From an uncultured Lysobacter sp. (GTDB taxonomy: Bacteria; Pseudomonadota; Gammaproteobacteria; Xanthomonadales; Xanthomonadaceae): a stretch of DNA of 18,012 bases. The stretch covers positions 1 to 18,012 of the forward strand of contig CAMLID010000066.1 of the NCBI GenBank assembly GCA_946480055.1, given 5' to 3'. The number at the start of each line of letters is the position of its first letter. Position 1 is the stretch's first letter. The notes under the pieces are model-generated. The model saw nothing but the letters and a program-made list of their open reading frames with translations. It made no database searches and was not told where the DNA came from. The position numbers and the translations under genes were made by a program. This document shows positions 14,503-18,012 of the stretch, one piece after another.

Positions 14503-15036
14503 CTATGGGAGCGCGACATCGGTCCGCGCGAGGTCTCCGGCTTCGCAATAGCGCTTCAACGCCGTCAGCGTTATTTCCCAGTAGTAGTTGATGTGCCCGT
14601 ACACCGCGTAGTTGTTCATGTTGCTCAGGACCAGGTCCAGGCGCGTGCCGGCGCCCGACGGACTCAGCTCGAAGCGCAGCACGGTGTGGTGCTCGAGCGC
14701 ATCGGACATCGCCCTTCGCGACAGCGAACTCCAATGCGTGTACTGCAGCCGCCGCGGCGGCTCGAACGCCTGCACCACGCCCTTGTTCTCGAAGCGCAGA
14801 CGGCCGTGCAACACGCCACGGAATACGATCGGGCCGCCGACCCGCCAATCCGTCTCGACCGCGAAGGTCTCGTCGGACATCCAGGCCTCGATGCAGCGCG
14901 CATCGGTCATGGCCTGCCACAAGCGTTCGGGCGACACGTCTATCTCGACCGACTTGGTCACGCGCTCCGGGAACTCCTGGCCCGCCTCGAATCTCATGCT
15001 CGATCCAGGCTCGTTCTGGCGCGCATCCTCAGTCAT
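14503..15036 (-). CDS. SRPBCC (START-like/AHSA1) domain protein
   Basis: A 177-residue protein of the SRPBCC helix-grip fold, a ligand-binding pocket family. Visible are the opening VTKSVEIDVSPERLWQAMTDARCIEAWMSDE, then VGGPIVFRGVLHGRLRFENKGVVQAFEPPRRLQYTHWSSL, TVLRFELSPSGAGTRLDLVLSNM and the C-terminal helix HINYYWEITLTALKRYCEAGD, all in the order of AHSA1-type proteins. ATG at 15036 is preferred because it overlaps the preceding mini-ORF by eight bases. ATG at 14997 (MRFEAGQEFPERV) is possible. No ribosome site is obvious before 15036, which fits coupled translation. It is convergent with crbS 35 bases away. The ligand is unknown, with no visible link to acetate control. Confidence 0.82.
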   Translation of the reverse strand: MTEDARQNEPGSSMRFEAGQEFPERVTKSVEIDVSPERLWQAMTDARCIEAWMSDETFAVETDWRVGGPIVFRGVLHGRLRFENKGVVQAFEPPRRLQYTHWSSLSRRAMSDALEHHTVLRFELSPSGAGTRLDLVLSNMNNYAVYGHINYYWEITLTALKRYCEAGDLARTDVALP

Positions 15037-15154
15037 ACAACAGCAGCATCTTGCCTTCGCGGTGCAGGCCATCGGCGGCCAGAGCCGGGCCCAGCGCTGG
15101 GCACAGACAGACGAACGCGGCCAAGCGCGACCACGATGCGACGAACGTCTTCAT
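15029..15154 (-). CDS. 41-residue exported mini-protein or leader peptide
   Basis: The ORF encodes MKTFVASWSRLAAFVCLCPA followed by LGPALAADGLHREGKMLLLYD. It has a basic start, a hydrophobic core (residues 11-26) and an ALA-AD cleavage site, so a Sec signal peptide with only about 14 mature residues. GGAG lies 6 bases before the ATG. The stop TGA overlaps the start of the SRPBCC gene (ATGACTGA), so the two are probably translated together. It may be a real small exported peptide, an upstream ORF setting translation of the SRPBCC gene, or the remnant of a truncated secreted protein. No family recognised. Confidence 0.5.
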   Translation of the reverse strand: MKTFVASWSRLAAFVCLCPALGPALAADGLHREGKMLLLYD

Positions 15155-15349
15155 GAAAGCTCCGAGTTGTCCGGCAGCGAGTCTAGCGCGGGCGCGGCGC
15201 GGCGCGAACGCGATACGCGCTCGATGCGATGAACAGGCGGGGCGAAGCTGGATGCCGATTCGCCATCGAGTTCGCGCTGCGGCATCGCCGCAAGCCAAGA
15301 CATCGAATGTGCCGAAATGGATCGGCCATTCCCAGCACCGATACGATTC

Positions 15350-15379
15350 ATTCTACGACCCGCCGTGAATGCCTGTCGA
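15350..15379 (-). promoter_or_regulatory. Candidate sigma-70 promoter for mini-ORF/SRPBCC
   Basis: On the minus strand TCGACA (15379-15374) and TAGAAT (15355-15350) are 18 bases apart, each five of six to consensus. It would give a leader of about 190 nt before the mini-ORF at 15154. The 308-base divergent region 15155-15462 holds no other gene. Confidence 0.45.
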
Positions 15380-15407
15380 GTCGCAACGCCGCAGAATCGC
15401 CGCTTCT

Positions 15408-15416
15408 TGCTAAGGT
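15408..15416 (+). promoter_or_regulatory. Candidate extended -10 for the alpha/beta hydrolase gene
   Basis: TGC-TAAGGT forms an extended -10 box about 47 bases before the proposed TTG start at 15463. No good -35 is seen at 17 bases, so the call is tentative. Confidence 0.35.
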
Positions 15417-15462
15417 TTTCGCCACTCGAACCACGCGTTCGCATTCGTCGCGGAGACGCCCC

Positions 15463-16845
15463 TTGAATCGCCCCGAACATCCCACGCGAGCCGCTCGCGA
15501 CGCGCAGCCCTGTCCCGTCTTCGGCTACTGGCACGGCCGCGTGGTCGTGTCCGGTTCGCCGATCCTGATTCGCCTGCTCATCGAACGGGCCGAGGCGGGA
15601 CTGAGCCTCACCGCCGACTTCCCGCAACAGGGACGCGGCGGCTTCGTATTCACCGACGTGGTTTGCGAAGGCAACGTCCTATGCTTCACCAGCCGGTCGC
15701 TCGGCCGCTACAGCGGCATCGTCAGCGCGGACGGCGACCGCATCGATGGCGCGTTCGCGGATCGCGACCAGCGTCGCGCAATGACGCTGCAAGCCGGCGA
15801 CGTTCCGGCTTCGGTGCCCGTACGTCCGCAAACCCCGCAAGCGCCGTTCGACTACGCCATCGAACAGGTGCGCGTGGACACGCCCGCCGGCATCCGCCTG
15901 GCCGGCACGCTTACGCGCCCGCATCGGGACCTGCGCGCGACGGCCCTGCTGATCAACGGCTCCGGCGCACTGGATCGCGACGAAACCGTGTTCGGCCACA
16001 AGCCGTTCTGGGTGCTGGCCGATCATCTGAGCCGACGCGGCTTCGCCGTGTTGCGACTGGACGACCGCGGCGTCGGTGAATCCGGCGGCGAGCGACCCGC
16101 GATCACCCTGGCCGACGAGGCGCAGGACATGGCGGCCGCGTTCGACTTCCTGCTGGCAAGCAAGGATCTGCGGGGCGCGCCGATCGGCCTGATCGGTCAC
16201 AGCATGGGCGGCGCGATCGGCCAATGGCTCGCGGCGGAGCGCGACGAGGCGGCTTTCCTGATCTCGATGGCCGGCCCCGGACTGGCGATGGGCGAAGTGC
16301 TGGCGTTGCGCGAGGGCGAGGCCTTGCGACGGTCCGGGGCAATGCTCGAAGTCGTCGAACGCCATATCGCGTTCGCTCGCGCGCTGTTTCGCGAACTCGC
16401 CGATGCGGCGGCGTATACGCCGATCGAGGCCGAACGCGTCGCCGCCATCGCCCGCGCGCACGGGGCGGACGCGACCGCGCAGGCGAACGCCGGTGACTGG
16501 CTGTCGCGCTACAACCAGGCCTGGTTCCGTTCGGCGCTGCGCTTCGATCCGGCGCGGACGCTGGCGCGCATTTCCGCGCCGGTGCTGGCGCTCAATGGCG
16601 CGCGCGACGTACAGGTGCCCGCAGCGGCCAATCTGGAGGCGATCGGTCAGGCGCTCGGCGCCGCACAGCACCGCGACTACACCCTCAGGGAACTGCCCGG
16701 ACTGAACCACCTGTTCCAGTCCTGCACCAGCGGCGAGGCCTACGAGTATCCGATCATCGAGGAAACCTTCTCCCCGCTGGCGTTGGCGACGATATGCGAT
16801 TGGCTGGAGCGGCGATTCGCGCCGATCGACGCCGCTCCGGCCTGA
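15463..16845 (+). CDS. Alpha/beta hydrolase with N-terminal beta domain
   Basis: A 460-residue two-domain protein. Residues about 20-115 (FGYWHGRVVVSGSPILIRLLIE ... GLSLTADFPQQGRGGFVFTDV ... GRYSGIVSADGDRIDGAF) resemble the beta-strand domain that often precedes bacterial S9/acyl-esterase-type hydrolases. The hydrolase follows with the oxyanion region LLINGSGALDRDE, RLDDRGVGESGG, the nucleophile elbow GHSMGG (S247), D382 in LNGARDVQVP and H416 in GLNHLFQ, a full catalytic triad. It probably cleaves esters or small peptides; the substrate is unknown. The frame opens at 15229, but TTG at 15463 is chosen: GGAG (15452-15455) lies 7 bases upstream and the encoded family sequence begins just after it. 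No signal peptide is present with this start, whereas many relatives are exported. Confidence 0.85.
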   Translation: MNRPEHPTRAARDAQPCPVFGYWHGRVVVSGSPILIRLLIERAEAGLSLTADFPQQGRGGFVFTDVVCEGNVLCFTSRSLGRYSGIVSADGDRIDGAFADRDQRRAMTLQAGDVPASVPVRPQTPQAPFDYAIEQVRVDTPAGIRLAGTLTRPHRDLRATALLINGSGALDRDETVFGHKPFWVLADHLSRRGFAVLRLDDRGVGESGGERPAITLADEAQDMAAAFDFLLASKDLRGAPIGLIGHSMGGAIGQWLAAERDEAAFLISMAGPGLAMGEVLALREGEALRRSGAMLEVVERHIAFARALFRELADAAAYTPIEAERVAAIARAHGADATAQANAGDWLSRYNQAWFRSALRFDPARTLARISAPVLALNGARDVQVPAAANLEAIGQALGAAQHRDYTLRELPGLNHLFQSCTSGEAYEYPIIEETFSPLALATICDWLERRFAPIDAAPA

Positions 16846-16899
16846 TCGCGACCAGGTTCGACGGATGCGCCTCTCGCCTGCGGCTCGATGGATGCCCCG

Positions 16900-17568
16900 C
16901 TACTCGCCCTCTTCGGCCGGCAGCACGATCGCGCCCGGATCCAGCGCCAGGCGCCCGGCGATCAGCACCGCCTGGGTGCGGTTGTTGGCGCCGAGCTTGC
17001 GCAGGATCGCGGTCACGTGCGCTTTCACCGTGGCCTCGGATACGCCCAGCTCGTAGCCGATCTGTTTGTTGAGCAGGCCCGAACCCAGCATTTGCAAGAC
17101 ACGGAACTGCTGGGGGGTCAGATCGCGCAGGCGTTGCGCCGCGTCGTGCTCGTCGGCCGCCGCCGCCGGCGCCGACAGCGCGGCCGGCGGCGCCCAGCGG
17201 TCACCAGCGAGCACCGTCGAGATCGCCTCGCCCAGGGTCGCCGCGTCGGCCGACTTGGGGATGAAGCCGACTGCGCCATGATCGAGCGCGCGCCGCATCA
17301 CCGCCGGCTCCTCTCGCGCGGACACCACCACGATCGGCAGCTGCGGATGCAGCGCGCGCAGATGCACCAGGGCGCTGAAGCCCTGCGCGCCGGGCATGTT
17401 GAGATCCAGCAGCAACAGGTCGGCGTCGGACTCGGCCTCGACCAGCACGTACAGCGCATCGACGCTGTCGGCCTCGCGCAGCACCGCGTCGGGCAGCACC
17501 CGCGCCACCGCGCCGCGCAAGGCTTCGCGGAACAGCGGATGGTCGTCGGCGATCAGCAGCGTGGCCAC
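16900..17568 (-). CDS. crbR: CrbR-type LuxR-family response regulator
   Basis: A 222-residue NarL/FixJ response regulator. The receiver has D8-D9, the phosphorylation site D55 in LLLLDLNMPG, S83 in VVVSAREE and K105 in GFIPKSA. The LuxR HTH is at about 150-208 (LTPQQFRVLQMLGSGLLNKQIGYELGVSEATVKAHVTAILRKLG). An Ala-rich linker (126-140) joins them. The start is GTG at 17568, with AGGAG 7 bases upstream. It lies 42 bases downstream of acs in the same direction, so the two may share a transcript. With a CrbS-type kinase nearby it is the probable partner (ErdR/AgmR/CrbR group), activating acs. It is convergent with the hydrolase, separated by 54 bases with no terminator hairpin seen. Confidence 0.87.
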   Translation of the reverse strand: MATLLIADDHPLFREALRGAVARVLPDAVLREADSVDALYVLVEAESDADLLLLDLNMPGAQGFSALVHLRALHPQLPIVVVSAREEPAVMRRALDHGAVGFIPKSADAATLGEAISTVLAGDRWAPPAALSAPAAAADEHDAAQRLRDLTPQQFRVLQMLGSGLLNKQIGYELGVSEATVKAHVTAILRKLGANNRTQAVLIAGRLALDPGAIVLPAEEGE

Positions 17569-17610
17569 GTTGACGCTCCTAGTGGGGAAGGGCTCGGTAC
17601 GTCGTCGCGA

Positions 17611-18012
<402 letters not shown>

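Noticed and set aside
11785..15156. A 1123-residue + strand open frame overlapping crbS and the SRPBCC gene
   Set aside because: It is Arg/Pro/Ala-rich out-of-frame translation, crosses the crbS stop and a convergent gene, and has no recognisable motif.
4626..17030. CACGTG cores (for example near 10522, 13186 and 17010) as parS sites
   Set aside because: None has the flanking symmetrical bases of the parS 16-mer, and they lie inside genes, so no parS is claimed.

Overview
The window looks like chromosomal DNA from a high-GC gammaproteobacterium of the Xanthomonadaceae, most likely Lysobacter or a close relative. Three things point there. The order AMP-ligase / phosphopantetheinyl transferase / rsmG / parA / parB is reminiscent of the neighbourhood of the yellow aryl-polyene (xanthomonadin) locus in this family. 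The intergenic regions hold REP-like elements of a type common there, read on the minus strand as GTAGGAGCGGC-GCCGCGACC. Codon use is strongly G/C at third positions throughout. The genus is an inference from style, not from a database match.

Layout. (1) 1-387: gene-free, with three copies of a GTAGGAGCGGC-type repeat, an interrupted octamer tandem array and a bidirectional terminator. (2) 388-2983: a small GlsB/YeaQ-type membrane protein (-), an adenylate-forming ligase (-) and a divergent Sfp/HetI-type phosphopantetheinyl transferase (+). (3) 3017-6857: rsmG, parA and parB (parA/parB overlapping), a SUFU-domain protein and a small exported protein, all on +. (4) 7049-9280: an envelope-glycan set on +: UDP-glucuronate 4-epimerase-like protein, family 2 glycosyltransferase and a LAB_N membrane protein. 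(5) 9420-9815: a GFA/CENP-V-type zinc protein (-). (6) 9927-10663: rpmB-rpmG with a convincing promoter, a leader of about 180 nt and a strong terminator. The 54-residue rpmG is easy to miss. (7) 10597-10950: an island of inverted repeats. (8) 11027-18012: a very large SSS-PAS-histidine kinase-REC protein (CrbS type, +), then an SRPBCC protein preceded by an overlapping 41-residue exported mini-ORF (-), an alpha/beta hydrolase (+), a LuxR-type response regulator (CrbR type, -) and the 3' end of acetyl-CoA synthetase (acs, -).

How the genes work together. The right-hand third appears to hold a complete acetate-switch module: a membrane kinase with a solute-symporter-like sensor, its probable response regulator, and the likely target acs, with the regulator directly downstream of acs. 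The left part combines housekeeping (16S rRNA methylation, chromosome partitioning) with carrier-protein activation and acyl/aryl adenylation. The centre is cell-envelope sugar chemistry. No phage, IS element, CRISPR array, tRNA or rRNA was recognised. I did not find a clearly new multi-gene system. The most unusual items are the overlapping exported mini-ORF, the hairpin island upstream of crbS and the octamer array.
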